Origin: Geothermovivens sp964644845
GTDB taxonomy: Bacteria; Zhuqueibacterota; Zhuqueibacteria; Oleimicrobiales; Geothermoviventaceae
DNA length: 64,000 nt
Direction of reading: 5' to 3'
Assembly: GCA_964644845.1 (NCBI GenBank)
Contig: CAZXXS010000097.1
Span: 62,001-126,000 of the forward strand
Part shown: piece by piece, positions 42,100-51,537 of the stretch
Position numbering within the stretch: the stretch's first letter is position 1
Layout of the letters: each line of letters begins with the position of its first letter
Notes under the pieces: generated by a model
Database searches by the model: none
What the model was told of the DNA's origin: nothing
Seen by the model: the letters and a program-made list of their open reading frames with translations, nothing else
Position numbers and translations under genes: made by a program

Positions 42100-43248
42100 T
42101 CAGATCGGTTCGAGCATTTCACTTTTTACACTACGTTCGTGTTCCAATCTGTGCGCAAAAGATTCCGCTGCTCGCACCCTCTCCGAGATGGGCGGGTGGT
42201 CGTGAAAGAGCCAGATCACCCAGCGGGGTGGGTCGGGATCTTCGAGATTTTGCGACTGCAGTTTTCGCAGAGCCGTGGCGAAAGCGTTGGGGTGGCCGGT
42301 TGCCTCGAACGCGAACAGATCGGCTTCCCGTTCGTGCTTGCGCGACACGGCTGACAGTAGCGGGCCAACCAGTTGGCCGTAGACCACCAGCAGGAAGAAC
42401 AAGAAAGAGAGACCGCGCAGATCCCACAGGCCGTCCAGCCCATGCGCATTTACCCAAGCCCTGTGCCCTGCGGCAGCCAGGCCGAGTCCGCCCAATTCCA
42501 CCAGAAAACCGAGCACAAGCGTTTTCCAAATGTGCCTGCGCACGTGGTGTCCAAGTTCGTGGGCTACCACAGCTTCGATTTCGTCTTGATTCAGGCTGTT
42601 CAAAAGAGTGTCGCCAAGCAGAATACGCCGCGTCTTGCCCAGTCCCGTTAGCGCTGCGTTGGCTTTCTGCGTCTCGCGACTCATGTCGAATTCGTAGAGG
42701 CCTTCTAACTGGAGCCCAACCTTGCGGAACAGGGCGTCCAGACGCTGTTTGAGCTCTGGTTGTTCCAGAGGTTTGAACTTGTAGAACAGCGGCAGAATGA
42801 GCACCGGGGCGATCTGGGCGAGCGCAACGCTGACGGCGAAGAACGCCAGCCCTACGGGAATCCACCACCAGAAGCCAAACCCGCGGAGGCAGGCGTAAAA
42901 GAGCAGCCCCAGCGGCAGGCCCACGAGGCTGCTGATCGCCAGCGCTTTGAGCTGTCGTCCCAACCACTGCAGCAGATTCTGGTTGGAAAGTCCGTACCGG
43001 TGCTCCAGAACGTAGCCCGAAAGGAAGCTGACGGGAGTGGTAGGGACTGCCACAACCAGCCCGTACAGGAGAACGAAGGCCAGGAATTGCACGTAAGCGT
43101 TGGTACTCAGGCCGGTTGCCACCCGTGACAGCGCCAGACCGGCTGGACTGAGAGCCAGCAACGCCGTGACCAGCAACTCGAGAACCAGACTCAGCACGGC
43201 GAGCTTGACTTTGGCTCGGGAGTAGGTTCTTGCGCGATTTTGTTCCAT
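42100..43248 (-). CDS. M48 family (Ste24/CAAX-protease-like) membrane metallopeptidase
   Basis: This 382-residue protein has several membrane helices and the zinc motif VAHELGHHV (about 228-236), with the third ligand in KHEREADLFAFEAT (about 308). FDMSRETQKANAALTGLGKTRRILLGDTLL before the motif is typical of Ste24-type M48A proteins. Bacterial homologues degrade damaged membrane proteins. The ATG at 43248 follows AGGTGAGA, with a promoter-like pair at 43306-43334. The length is close to the Ste24 norm (about 410). Confidence 0.9.
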   Translation of the reverse strand: MEQNRARTYSRAKVKLAVLSLVLELLVTALLALSPAGLALSRVATGLSTNAYVQFLAFVLLYGLVVAVPTTPVSFLSGYVLEHRYGLSNQNLLQWLGRQLKALAISSLVGLPLGLLFYACLRGFGFWWWIPVGLAFFAVSVALAQIAPVLILPLFYKFKPLEQPELKQRLDALFRKVGLQLEGLYEFDMSRETQKANAALTGLGKTRRILLGDTLLNSLNQDEIEAVVAHELGHHVRRHIWKTLVLGFLVELGGLGLAAAGHRAWVNAHGLDGLWDLRGLSFLFFLLVVYGQLVGPLLSAVSRKHEREADLFAFEATGHPNAFATALRKLQSQNLEDPDPPRWVIWLFHDHPPISERVRAAESFAHRLEHERSVKSEMLEPI

Positions 43249-43305
43249 TCTCACCTGGTGAATTCTGCTTCGTGGGCCTGCCTCAGGTGCAGCCAACCGT
43301 CGGCA

Positions 43306-43334
43306 AACTTACGAAACCAGCCTGCCCTTTTCAA
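43306..43334 (-). promoter_or_regulatory. Putative promoter for the M48 protease gene
   Basis: On the minus strand, TTGAAA (43334-43329), a 17-bp spacer and TAAGTT (43311-43306) leave a leader of about 50 nt. The -10 is identical to that before tldD. Confidence 0.58.
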
Positions 43335-44044
43335 GCTGAATTGCGATTCTACGGATTCCCGCATGTTTCTTTAGACAAGGTTCGTTTAGCCTGAGCGCTG
43401 CCCATCGTCGGTCTGTCTCTTCAGCTCGCGGTACTGGTAACCTCAATCTCGACGAGGTCCCCCTGCGGCGGGACTGAGGGGGTTACGGAGATGACTGGGG
43501 ATGGGGGGACCGGACGATCCTTGGGTAAGAACGTTTCCGTTGGCTTTCTTGCGGCTTGAAGGTAGAAAGCGCTGGACAATGTCTCCCCAGTTCCTGCCGG
43601 GCTTTTACTGACCCGTGGATCCTGAAACGCTGCGAACATCACCACAGCCGTGTCGACTGTCCGCGAGGTCAGGCGACGTGTTTCTGCAGGTTGCCATCTG
43701 GATAAGCCGGGAAATTGGTTCCCCGGCGGACAGGCGCAGGCACCTCGGGGCGGAGCGCGTAGCTGTTCGCTGCGTTCGGCCGCAACTCCGCGAGCGTCAA
43801 ACTCTAAGGGACTGGTACTGTTGGCGTTGCGGGAGACTGGAATCCCTGCCAGGCCGACGAGAAGAACGTGTTTTTTGTTCAACGCCGGGGCCGGTTTGGG
43901 CGCTCCGCAGGAGTCGTGGGTACAAGGCAATTCGGCGTCCATCCGGGTGTCTGTGCGGGCACTTTGGGCGGCAAAGTTCCGGCGCCTGGGGACGTACGCT
44001 CTGGCCGAGAAAAAATAGGTCAGCGCGAGCAGAAGCCCTCTCCC

Positions 44045-44073
44045 TTGCAATTCGGGCTTTGAATTTGTAAGTT
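44045..44073 (+). promoter_or_regulatory. Putative promoter for tldD-pmbA
   Basis: TTGCAA (44045-44050), a 17-bp spacer and TAAGTT (44068-44073) lie about 60 nt before the tldD ATG. Confidence 0.58.
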
Positions 44074-44132
44074 GGCGAAGCATGCAGGGACGAGAGGTGG
44101 TCAGAAGGTGAGAACTCGACGAAGAGGTGTGC

Positions 44133-45584
44133 ATGATCGGACGCGAAGGCCTTGAAAATCCTGCGGACTTGTTTGCCAACAGATTCGGACTGGGCCAGGA
44201 AGTGGTGAGGCGCATTCTGGCTCGTGCTCTTTCCAAGGGAGGCGAATTCGCCGAGTTGTACGCAGAGTACCACCTGGGGGCGTCGGTTAATCTGGAAGAT
44301 GGGAACGTGAAGGATACGTCGGAGGGGGTGAGCCTTGGTGCAGGGGTACGGGTGATCTCCGGCGAGCAGACCGGGTACGGCTACACGAACGATCTGGCCG
44401 AGGCGGCGCTTCTGGAAGTGGCCGAAACGGCGGCAGCGATTGCGGCGCGGGGTTCTGCCCCAGCCCCGGGTGTGGCCGACCTGCGCGTGCACCCTCCACG
44501 TCTCGACCTCTACGATCCTACCGAAGCTTCCTACCTGGCTCCTTTGAAAGCGCGTCTGGACCTTTGCCTGCGTGCCCATGCGGCCGCATCCGGTGTGGAC
44601 ACTGCTGTGAAACAAATTCGCGTTGGATTTGGCGACAGCCTGCGTTTCCTCCTGATCGCGAATTCCGAAGGGCTGTTCACCTGGGATGTACGCCCGATGG
44701 TTCGCCTGGATGTGTCTGTGGTGGCGGAGCGCGGTGGCAGGCGCGAGTCGGGCTACCACGGCAACGGTGGACGCGTGGGACTGTCGTATTTTGAGCAGGA
44801 AGAGACACCGGAGGCCATCGGTCGGAAAGCGGCCGAAGAGTCGGTCTTGCTGCTGCAGGCCGTGGATCCGCCTGCGGGCGAAATGCCCGTGGTGCTGGCT
44901 CCTGGCGAAAGCGGGACGATGATCCACGAAGCCGTAGGGCATCTGCTTGAAGCCGATGCGAATCGCAAACGGCAGTCGATTTTCTGGGACAAGATGGGCC
45001 AGAAGGTGGCCAACGCGAACGTCACCATTTTCGACGACCCCACGATTCCGCGTTTCCGCGGCTCGTACAACGTGGATGACGAGGGGACTGAGCCCCGCAA
45101 GACGCTTCTGATCGAGCGCGGCGTTCTCCGCGGCTACCTGATGGACCGACTCTCGGCCAAGGTGCTGGGCATGGCACTCACAGGACACGGTCGGCGCGAG
45201 AACTACCAGCACGTGCCCATCCCGCGGATGTCGAACACCTACCTGGCTGCAGGCGAGTGGGATCCGCAAGAGATTCTGGCTTCGGTGAAGAGGGGGCTGT
45301 ACGCCGTCAGCTACCAGGGCGGACAGGTGGAAGACACGGGCAAGTTCACGTTTTCCCTGAGTCTGGCGTACCTGATCGAGAACGGTCGGCTGACGGCGCC
45401 CGTGCGTCAGGCGACGCTGATTGGCTCCAATCTGGACATCCTGCAGAAGATCGAAATGGTTGGGAACGACCTCAAGTTCAGTCGCCAGACGGGCACGTGT
45501 GGCAAGGAAGGGCAATCCGTGCCGGTCACCGACGGGACGCCGACCGTGAAAATCCAGAAAATGACGGTAGGAGGAAAAGCTTGA
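44133..45584 (+). CDS. tldD: TldD-family metalloprotease
   Basis: This 483-residue protein is the catalytic half of the TldD/TldE heterodimer, which cleaves unfolded peptides, including modified-peptide precursors. The zinc motif is IHEAVGHLLEAD (about 264-275, HExxxH), followed by the conserved ENYQHVPIPRMSNTYL and CGKEGQSVPV. The ATG at 44133 follows GAAGAGG; GTG at 44127 is also in frame. The stop overlaps the next start as TTGA. Confidence 0.93.
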   Translation: MIGREGLENPADLFANRFGLGQEVVRRILARALSKGGEFAELYAEYHLGASVNLEDGNVKDTSEGVSLGAGVRVISGEQTGYGYTNDLAEAALLEVAETAAAIAARGSAPAPGVADLRVHPPRLDLYDPTEASYLAPLKARLDLCLRAHAAASGVDTAVKQIRVGFGDSLRFLLIANSEGLFTWDVRPMVRLDVSVVAERGGRRESGYHGNGGRVGLSYFEQEETPEAIGRKAAEESVLLLQAVDPPAGEMPVVLAPGESGTMIHEAVGHLLEADANRKRQSIFWDKMGQKVANANVTIFDDPTIPRFRGSYNVDDEGTEPRKTLLIERGVLRGYLMDRLSAKVLGMALTGHGRRENYQHVPIPRMSNTYLAAGEWDPQEILASVKRGLYAVSYQGGQVEDTGKFTFSLSLAYLIENGRLTAPVRQATLIGSNLDILQKIEMVGNDLKFSRQTGTCGKEGQSVPVTDGTPTVKIQKMTVGGKA

Positions 45585-46927
45585 GCCGCAACACGTTTGC
45601 TACGGAAGAGGCGCTACTGGACCACCTGATTCGGTACGGTCGCGAGGCCGGAGCCGACGACGTGGAAATTGAACTGGCCAGCCATCGGGAGTTCTCGGTC
45701 GAGGTCCGTTTGGGGGAGATTGAGCGCTTAGTCGAGGCCGGATCGCGGGGCGTGTACATTCGTGTGACCGTGGGCCAGCGGGTTACACTCACGCGCTCCT
45801 CCGACCTGTCTCGAGATGTTCTGGAAACGCTGGTGAAGCGCGCCGTGGAGCGTGCCGCCCTGGGGTCGAAGGATCCCTACGCAGGACCGCCGGAGGAATT
45901 TGGTGAACCGGTGCCGTCCGAACAGCTGGACCTGTTCGATCCGTCGGTCCTGGAGCTGTCCGCCGAGCGCAAGATCGAGATGGCGCTCGAGGTGGAAGAC
46001 ATTGCACTGAAAGGCGATTCGCGAATCAGCAATTCGCTCGGTTCTTGGATGTCCACCGCGCAGGGACACGTGTGGTTTGCGAACTCCCGTGGGGTGTCCG
46101 GTCAGTACCGGGCGACCCTGACCTCGGTCGGAGTAGGTTTGCAAGCGGGCGACACGAACGAGAGGGTGGAGGAATTCTGGTGGAGCAACGCCCGGCATCT
46201 GGAGGACCTGGAGGACCTTGAAGCCGTTGCACAGACCGCCGTGGAGCGGACGGTTCGACAGCTCGGAGCGCGCAAATTGCCGACGACACGGACGGCTGTG
46301 ATTTTCGAGCCCCGGATGACGGGTCAGCTGTTGGCTTTTCTGGCGTCCTGCGTGAACGGGATGGCAGTGTACCGGCAACGTTCGTGTTTAGCCGACAAGC
46401 TTGGCCAAAAGGTGGTCGGGGAGAACATTCATGTGGTGGACGATGCCCTGCTGCCCCGGGGGCTGGGCTCGCGCCCTTTTGACTCGGAAGGTGTGGCTAC
46501 CCGGCGGCTGGATGTGGTGCGAGGGGGTGTGTTGCAAAGCTACCTCCTGAATGCGTATTCAGCCAGACGTCTGGGGCTCAAGACGACCGGGCACGCCAGT
46601 GGTCAGGGCGTGAGTGTGCACAACTTTTACCTGGAGCCGGGTGCGCTGAATCCGGAGGAGATCGTGCGGTCCACTGACCGCGGTCTTCTGCTCACACGGA
46701 CCATTGGCCACGGAACCAATCCGACCACGGGCGAACTTTCCAAGGGTGCCTACGGTCTGTGGATCGAGGGCGGCGAAATCGCTTACCCGGTTGCGGAAAT
46801 CACCATCGCAGGGAACCTGCTGGACCTGCTCAGCCGGGTGGACGCCATCGGCAACGACCTGGAATTTCGCAGTCCCATTGCCGGTCCCACCATCCGCGTG
46901 CAGGATGTGGTGGTAGGGGGAAGGTGA
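45581..46927 (+). CDS. pmbA: PmbA/TldE-family protein, partner of TldD
   Basis: This 448-residue protein is the non-catalytic partner, lacking HExxxH at the equivalent place (EPRMTGQLLAFLASCVNG). Family features are FDSEGVATRRLDVVRGGVLQSYLL, GHASGQGVSVHNFYLEPG and GAYGLWIEGGEIAYPVAEITIAGN. It starts at TTG 45581, overlapping the tldD stop, with GTAGGAGG 7 nt upstream. The frame extends far upstream through tldD, but only in a non-coding frame. Confidence 0.93.
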   Translation: MSRNTFATEEALLDHLIRYGREAGADDVEIELASHREFSVEVRLGEIERLVEAGSRGVYIRVTVGQRVTLTRSSDLSRDVLETLVKRAVERAALGSKDPYAGPPEEFGEPVPSEQLDLFDPSVLELSAERKIEMALEVEDIALKGDSRISNSLGSWMSTAQGHVWFANSRGVSGQYRATLTSVGVGLQAGDTNERVEEFWWSNARHLEDLEDLEAVAQTAVERTVRQLGARKLPTTRTAVIFEPRMTGQLLAFLASCVNGMAVYRQRSCLADKLGQKVVGENIHVVDDALLPRGLGSRPFDSEGVATRRLDVVRGGVLQSYLLNAYSARRLGLKTTGHASGQGVSVHNFYLEPGALNPEEIVRSTDRGLLLTRTIGHGTNPTTGELSKGAYGLWIEGGEIAYPVAEITIAGNLLDLLSRVDAIGNDLEFRSPIAGPTIRVQDVVVGGR

Positions 46928-47096
46928 GGCGAACAATACTTCTCTCAGGAAACTCGTGTTCTTGGGCGATTGGTTTGCTGTCAGCCAAAAAAGTGGGAGC
47001 TCTTGGGTGGTTGTTGGTCGGAGGAATACGCGTACGCAACGTGTCTGGTTTTACGGAGAAGACGGGCGGTTAGGAGAAAGAGGCCAGGGGGCAGCG

Positions 47097-47480
47097 ATGC
47101 GCTGCGATTCTGAGAAACCCCATCGGCGATTCATCCGGTTGCGTGGGTACGGTTATTCCCGGCTGGGCGCGCATTTGGTCACCGTTTGCGTGCAGGGACG
47201 CAGGTGTTTGTTAGGGCGCGTGGTGGACGAACGGATGGAATTGAACGATGCGGGACGCATGGTTGCGGACCGGTGGTATGCGTTGCCATCCCGGTTTCCC
47301 ACCATTTCGTTGGACGCGTTCATTGTCATGCCCAATCACATCCACGGGATAATCATCATCAACGATCCCACCCCCGCGACCCATGGGGCCAACGATACCG
47401 TAGGGACAGGCCCAGGCGCGACCACATCAGCGCTGGAACATTTACGGCCGAAAAAAATCTCGTCTGAGTTGACCCGGTGC
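47097..47480 (+). pseudogene. Truncated REP-associated tyrosine transposase (RAYT)
   Basis: From ATG 47097 (AGGGGG upstream) the frame encodes a Y1-transposase N-terminus: RFIRLRGYGYSRLGAHLVTVCVQGR, LNDAGRMVADRWYALPSRFP and MPNHIHGIIII, which contains the HxH metal motif. Homology ends near 47450, and the catalytic Tyr region that should follow is absent. The frame then continues to 47921 only as antisense of the neighbouring minus-strand gene. The C-terminal half has been lost, so mobility is unlikely. No REP array was recognised nearby. Confidence 0.75.
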
Positions 47481-47526
47481 CAACTGTTCTTCCCTGGGGA
47501 ATTCGAGACCCAGCCTTGTACCCCCC

Positions 47527-48285
47527 TCACACCTCCACCCCTTCCAACCTCCGCCGTTTCTGGAACAGTTCCTCCAGCACGCTCACACGCCAGCTGCGGA
47601 TGGCCAGGTCGGCGTACAGGTCGTCCAGGAGGGACCAGAGACCCTGGGGGGCGTTCAGAATGTCCTGCTCGGAAAGGGTGGTCACCACGTAGCACTTGCG
47701 GTCCATTTTGGTGGGAAAACGCTCGAGGAACTGGCGGGATGTCGGCACCGACGCCTCGCGGAGAATCCGGTTGGCTGTGCGGTTCGGGAAGTAAGCGTAC
47801 ACCGTGGCTCCGGTGCCAAGCTCGTACACGGCGTCGTCGAGGAGATCGACGTACGGACCGAGTACGTGCTGGGGATCCAGCAGAACCCACCGGTAGCCCA
47901 GCTTGTGGAAGGTGGGGATGAGCTCGAAGGGGTTCTTCTCGGCGAAAGCGAAATGCCCCCGCAGGATGATGTCCTCGCCGAGGGTTTCCAAAATGGCCGT
48001 GCGTTCGCGGTCCAAGTGGGATTCGAGCTCGGAGGGCGCTAAGTCGTTTTGCTCGACCGTGGCGAAGTCGATCTGCTGCAGGACAGCCAGGTCGCGGAGT
48101 TCCAGCAAGATGTCGCGTGTAGCCTTCTGGTGGAGTCTCTGCAACAGCTCACTGGTGATGGCCACTGTGGCCTGGCGCTTTCGATCCTCGTGCAGAAGTT
48201 GCAGCGTCGGTCGGTACACGGCGTCTGCCAGTTTGTCCAGAGCGTCACCCTTTCCGTCCCACACGAACACATTCGACCAGAACAT
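47527..48285 (-). CDS. GH57-like glycosidase domain protein, short and atypical
   Basis: This 252-residue protein resembles the N-terminal barrel of GH57 amylase-type enzymes: DKLADAVYRPTLQLL, VAITSELLQRL, then FAFAEKNPFELIPTFHKLGYRWVLLD. The early HxP motif expected in GH57 is replaced (FVWDGKGDAL), and the length is about half that of usual family members. It may be a degenerate or specialised member. The ATG at 48285 follows two GGAGG sequences. It has its own promoter-like sequence and is followed directly by the truncated transposase on the opposite strand. Confidence 0.55.
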   Translation of the reverse strand: MFWSNVFVWDGKGDALDKLADAVYRPTLQLLHEDRKRQATVAITSELLQRLHQKATRDILLELRDLAVLQQIDFATVEQNDLAPSELESHLDRERTAILETLGEDIILRGHFAFAEKNPFELIPTFHKLGYRWVLLDPQHVLGPYVDLLDDAVYELGTGATVYAYFPNRTANRILREASVPTSRQFLERFPTKMDRKCYVVTTLSEQDILNAPQGLWSLLDDLYADLAIRSWRVSVLEELFQKRRRLEGVEV

Positions 48286-48349
48286 GCCTCCGCCTCCGAG
48301 CTGCCCTTGTGTTGACAACGCGTTTCGACATTCCCTTCAAAGCTGCGCC

Positions 48350-48378
48350 AAGGTAAGGCTTTCCCCCGAAAATGTCAA
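48350..48378 (-). promoter_or_regulatory. Putative promoter for the GH57-like gene
   Basis: On the minus strand, TTGACA (48378-48373), a 17-bp spacer and TACCTT (48355-48350) lie about 65 nt before the ATG. Confidence 0.5.
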
Positions 48379-48409
48379 CGGCGACTTGACAGAGCGTGGG
48401 CCGCTTCGG

Positions 48410-50392
48410 TCACTCCTGGTCCCATGTCTTCAGAAAACGAACGGCGCAACCGCCGCCGGGCGCCAGGTGCACACGCAGCGTGTCCGAGGGTGTGACCTCG
48501 CGCAGACGCGCCTGCACGTGCGTGGGGACGCGATCGGCGTCGGGGGCATCCTCGTAAATCTGCGCCAAGAAGCGTCCCTCGCCCAGAAACGCCAGTGGGA
48601 TGCTCAGGTCCCGGGCGGTCCAGTCGGTCATGGCGCCCAGGTACCAATCGTCGCTGGCCCGGCGGGCCACGACCACGTAGTCGCCGACTTCCCCTGCGAT
48701 GAACTTGGTGTCGTCCCAAACGGTGGGCACGACCTTCAGGAACTCGAATCCGGTCTGTCCCCAGTACGAAGCTGGATGATCCACAAGCATCTGCAAGGGG
48801 CTGTAGTACACCACGTACATGGCGAGCTGGTGGGCGCGGGTGCCCTGGGCCATGGGCGGGTTAGCCCGCGGCCGGAAGGTGGTCTGATTCCCGACGTTGA
48901 AAGCGCCTGGCGTGAAGTCCATCGGACCGGCGACCATCCGCAGGTAAGGGATCATCAGCTCGTGCTCGGGCGAACACTTCCGGCTCCACTTGCTGTACTC
49001 CAGGCCCAGCACCCCCTCTCGGGTGAGGAGGTTGGGATACAGGCGACTCAGTCCCGTGGGTTTGTAGGCGCCGTGAAAATCCACCACGAGGTGGTGCTGA
49101 GCGGCCTTTTCAACCACGCGGCGGTAGAAGTTGACCATCTCTTGGTCGTCGCGGTTCATGTAGTCCACTTTGACGCCTTTCACGCCCCACTTTTCGTACA
49201 GCGGAAAGGCTTCGTCCATCTGGCGATCCACACACTGCCAATTTACCCAGAGCAACACGCCCACGCCTCGCATTTGAGCGTAGTCCAGAATCTCCGGCAT
49301 GTCGATCTCGGGGATGGTCGTTGTGATGTCGGCGTTGGGATCGCGGTGATCCCCGTACCAGCCAGCGTCGATGAGCAAGTACTCCAGACCGGCGTCGGCG
49401 GCGAAATCGATGTAGTACTTCATCGTTTGCGTGTTCATGCCGCCCCGGAAAGAGCGACCTTCCACGGTACGCCCGGACCACCAGGGCCAGGCCACCTTGC
49501 CGGGCCGGATCCAGCAGGGACGCTCGATCTGGCTTCGATCATTCAGAGCAAAGATCAGGTTGCTCTCGATGAAATGTCCCGGGCCGTCGGCGATCAGGAA
49601 CACTCGCCAGGGGAGATCATGTGGGGTAGTCAGTTTCGCACACACGGCCTTGTCATCGGGCAGGGTTGGCTCCACGCCCACAAAACTCCCTGGCGCACCT
49701 TTCGCCGGCTTCAGGTACAGACCGGCGTAGTCCACCAGAGCCGCCTCTGTGATTTCCACCCAGGGCCCTGCGTCGAGATGCACCAACATGGGCAGTCCAA
49801 TCAGCATGTCCTGAGGGATGTCCGAGGTTTTGAGAACCTGGTAGTTGTTTTCGTAGCCCGTGTGGGGCAGCTTGAGCGGAAGCACGTACGCCGTGCCCGG
49901 GGAGAGACACACCGCGGTTCGTTCCTGGGTAATCGCCAGGTTGGCGAGCTGGGGCTGACGCGGCAAAGTGAGTCTCCAGGCAGCCCCGTCGTTGTACGCC
50001 CGGACAGTCAGGTAAAAGAAACGATGCGGCGCTTTCGTCTCCCGGACCAGGAGCAACAATTCGTTGCAGTGGTTGCGCAGAAAACGGGTTTTGCCGTAGA
50101 GGAGTTCAGAGGTCTCGTCGATGCTCCGCTTGCTCACATCTTCGATCTTGACGCCAAGGCCCAACGCCGGTGCCCCTTTCAATTCCAGACGAATGGGCGA
50201 GGGTTCGACTACGGTTTTCCCTTCGGCCTCGATCTGGTACGAAAGGTACGAACCCGGGGCAACCGGCGCCTTGAACGTGCGTACGTCCACCGTCACTACA
50301 ATGCGGCCGTCCGGCGAGGCTACCCGGACCGGGCTCGCCAACGCGATGGAGACCATCCCCAGGACCAAGAAGAGCGCGACGAACCGTTTCAC
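48410..50392 (-). CDS. Glycoside hydrolase family 97 (alpha-glucosidase/alpha-galactosidase type)
   Basis: This 660-residue protein has a signal peptide (about 1-19) and an N-terminal beta-sandwich (about 22-270: SPDGRIVVTVDV, TAYVLPLK). The barrel contains LEYLLIDAGWYGD, GVKVDYMNRDDQEMVNFY (about 403-420) and VVDFHGAYKPTGL (about 433). The Asp of KVDYM is where retaining GH97 alpha-galactosidases have their nucleophile. The C-terminal beta domain ends LAPGGGCAVRFL. It probably removes terminal alpha-linked sugars in the periplasm. The start is GTG at 50392 with a perfect AAGGAGG 6 nt upstream. Confidence 0.9.
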   Translation of the reverse strand: MKRFVALFLVLGMVSIALASPVRVASPDGRIVVTVDVRTFKAPVAPGSYLSYQIEAEGKTVVEPSPIRLELKGAPALGLGVKIEDVSKRSIDETSELLYGKTRFLRNHCNELLLLVRETKAPHRFFYLTVRAYNDGAAWRLTLPRQPQLANLAITQERTAVCLSPGTAYVLPLKLPHTGYENNYQVLKTSDIPQDMLIGLPMLVHLDAGPWVEITEAALVDYAGLYLKPAKGAPGSFVGVEPTLPDDKAVCAKLTTPHDLPWRVFLIADGPGHFIESNLIFALNDRSQIERPCWIRPGKVAWPWWSGRTVEGRSFRGGMNTQTMKYYIDFAADAGLEYLLIDAGWYGDHRDPNADITTTIPEIDMPEILDYAQMRGVGVLLWVNWQCVDRQMDEAFPLYEKWGVKGVKVDYMNRDDQEMVNFYRRVVEKAAQHHLVVDFHGAYKPTGLSRLYPNLLTREGVLGLEYSKWSRKCSPEHELMIPYLRMVAGPMDFTPGAFNVGNQTTFRPRANPPMAQGTRAHQLAMYVVYYSPLQMLVDHPASYWGQTGFEFLKVVPTVWDDTKFIAGEVGDYVVVARRASDDWYLGAMTDWTARDLSIPLAFLGEGRFLAQIYEDAPDADRVPTHVQARLREVTPSDTLRVHLAPGGGCAVRFLKTWDQE

Positions 50393-50647
50393 GCCGAACC
50401 TCCTTTTCGGTTTAGGAAGCAGTCGTTCCTGTCCCCTCACAGCGCCAGGGTTTCCCGTTGCTCAAACAGATGTTCGGACCGCCGATCTGCTACCCACTTT
50501 CCGCTTGTTTTTACTGCGTCTGTCCTGTACGCGACGCCGACCACTCCCGGCCTCGCCCGTGCCACGGGCGGACAACGTCTCTCGACGGACTTCAGTTACC
50601 GCAGGGGACAGCTTGCGCCGCCACGGCAGCCGACCAACTTCCCGTGT

Positions 50648-51319
50648 TTACTTCAGCTCGGTGACCTTGATGTTCTTGACCCAGAGGCGCGTGTGCCAAT
50701 CGTGATTTTGGATCCCGATGTAGCCCTCCAGGGCGAAATCTTTGATTTTGCCAATGGGTGCGGTCATTTCCCAGTCGTTGACCAGCTTGCCGTTGAGCTC
50801 CACCTTGATGCGTTTTCCGACGCAGGTGATTTTGTAGTGATTCCACTTGCCGGGTCCCTTTGAAGCCATTTCCGTGGGGGCGTGGGCATCGTAGATTGCT
50901 CCCGTCTGGTGAATGCCGCCACTTCCGGTGCCGGGGTCGTAGATCTGCACTTCAAAGCTGTGGTGGATGTAGTCGTCGCTGGTGGGTACGTCGGGCACGC
51001 GCACAAAAATCCCGGAGTTGGTGTTCTTCGCCTCGGTCATGTAGTCCAGCTCCAGGATGAAGTCTTTGAATTTCTTTTTCGAGTACCACAAAAGACCCAT
51101 GCCACCGTGCGCTTCGAGCGTCCCCTCCCACGGATGGAGGATCCAGTAGCCGGGTCCGTAGTGGTTCCAGCCCGCTTTGGTGAAGCGGCCATCCGGTCGC
51201 TGGGAGAGAAGCTGAATCGTTTTGCCCGGCGTTTGGGCCAACGTTGGCGACGCGACGCTCCAGGCGAAGGCTGCGATCACCGCAACGACGAGCAGCGCGT
51301 AGAAGCCTCTGCGCTTCAT
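50648..51319 (-). CDS. DUF1080 (3-keto-disaccharide hydrolase) domain protein
   Basis: This 223-residue exported protein has a signal peptide (about 1-29) and one DUF1080 jelly-roll: FKDFILELDYMTEAKNTNSGIFVRVP, HSFEVQIYD, THQTGAIYD-like GGIHQTGAIYD, WNHYKITCVGKRIKVELNGK and GYIGIQNHD. The family was recently linked to cleavage of 3-keto-glycosides. Its location next to a Tat-exported GH109-type oxidoreductase supports an oxidation-then-elimination route for glycoside breakdown. AGGAGGGAC precedes the ATG. No clear promoter was found in the 218 bp upstream. Confidence 0.87.
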   Translation of the reverse strand: MKRRGFYALLVVAVIAAFAWSVASPTLAQTPGKTIQLLSQRPDGRFTKAGWNHYGPGYWILHPWEGTLEAHGGMGLLWYSKKKFKDFILELDYMTEAKNTNSGIFVRVPDVPTSDDYIHHSFEVQIYDPGTGSGGIHQTGAIYDAHAPTEMASKGPGKWNHYKITCVGKRIKVELNGKLVNDWEMTAPIGKIKDFALEGYIGIQNHDWHTRLWVKNIKVTELK

Positions 51320-51537
51320 GTCTTGTCCCTCCTGCTTGATCGTGTGCTTGCCATTGACTTCCCAATTCCGATCTGACGAACGTCAACCCTGTTTCCCCCT
51401 CGTGCCTGTAAAGCATTTCGCCGTGACGTTCCTAAGCTCGTCAGGACGGAATCCGCCGTGTGCACCTGTTTCCGAAATCTTGCAAAACTGCCCTGTGGAC
51501 CGCTTCCCCAAGGCCGCCTTATTCCCTACGCGAAGTG

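Larger units (their letters stand above)
43249..44132. other. Divergent intergenic region, 884 bp
   Basis: It lies between the divergent M48 protease and tldD genes and holds a promoter-like sequence at each end (43306-43334 minus; 44045-44073 plus). In between, a minus-strand frame ending at 43421 has a C-terminal patch resembling a Rid-family tail (PSPVISVTPSVPPQGDLVEIEV). No start or full domain is seen, so at most it is a decayed gene. Confidence 0.45.

Noticed and set aside
47903..50863. 986-codon plus-strand frame
   Set aside because: It is antisense to the GH57-like, GH97 and DUF1080 genes, which have clear motifs and ribosome sites.
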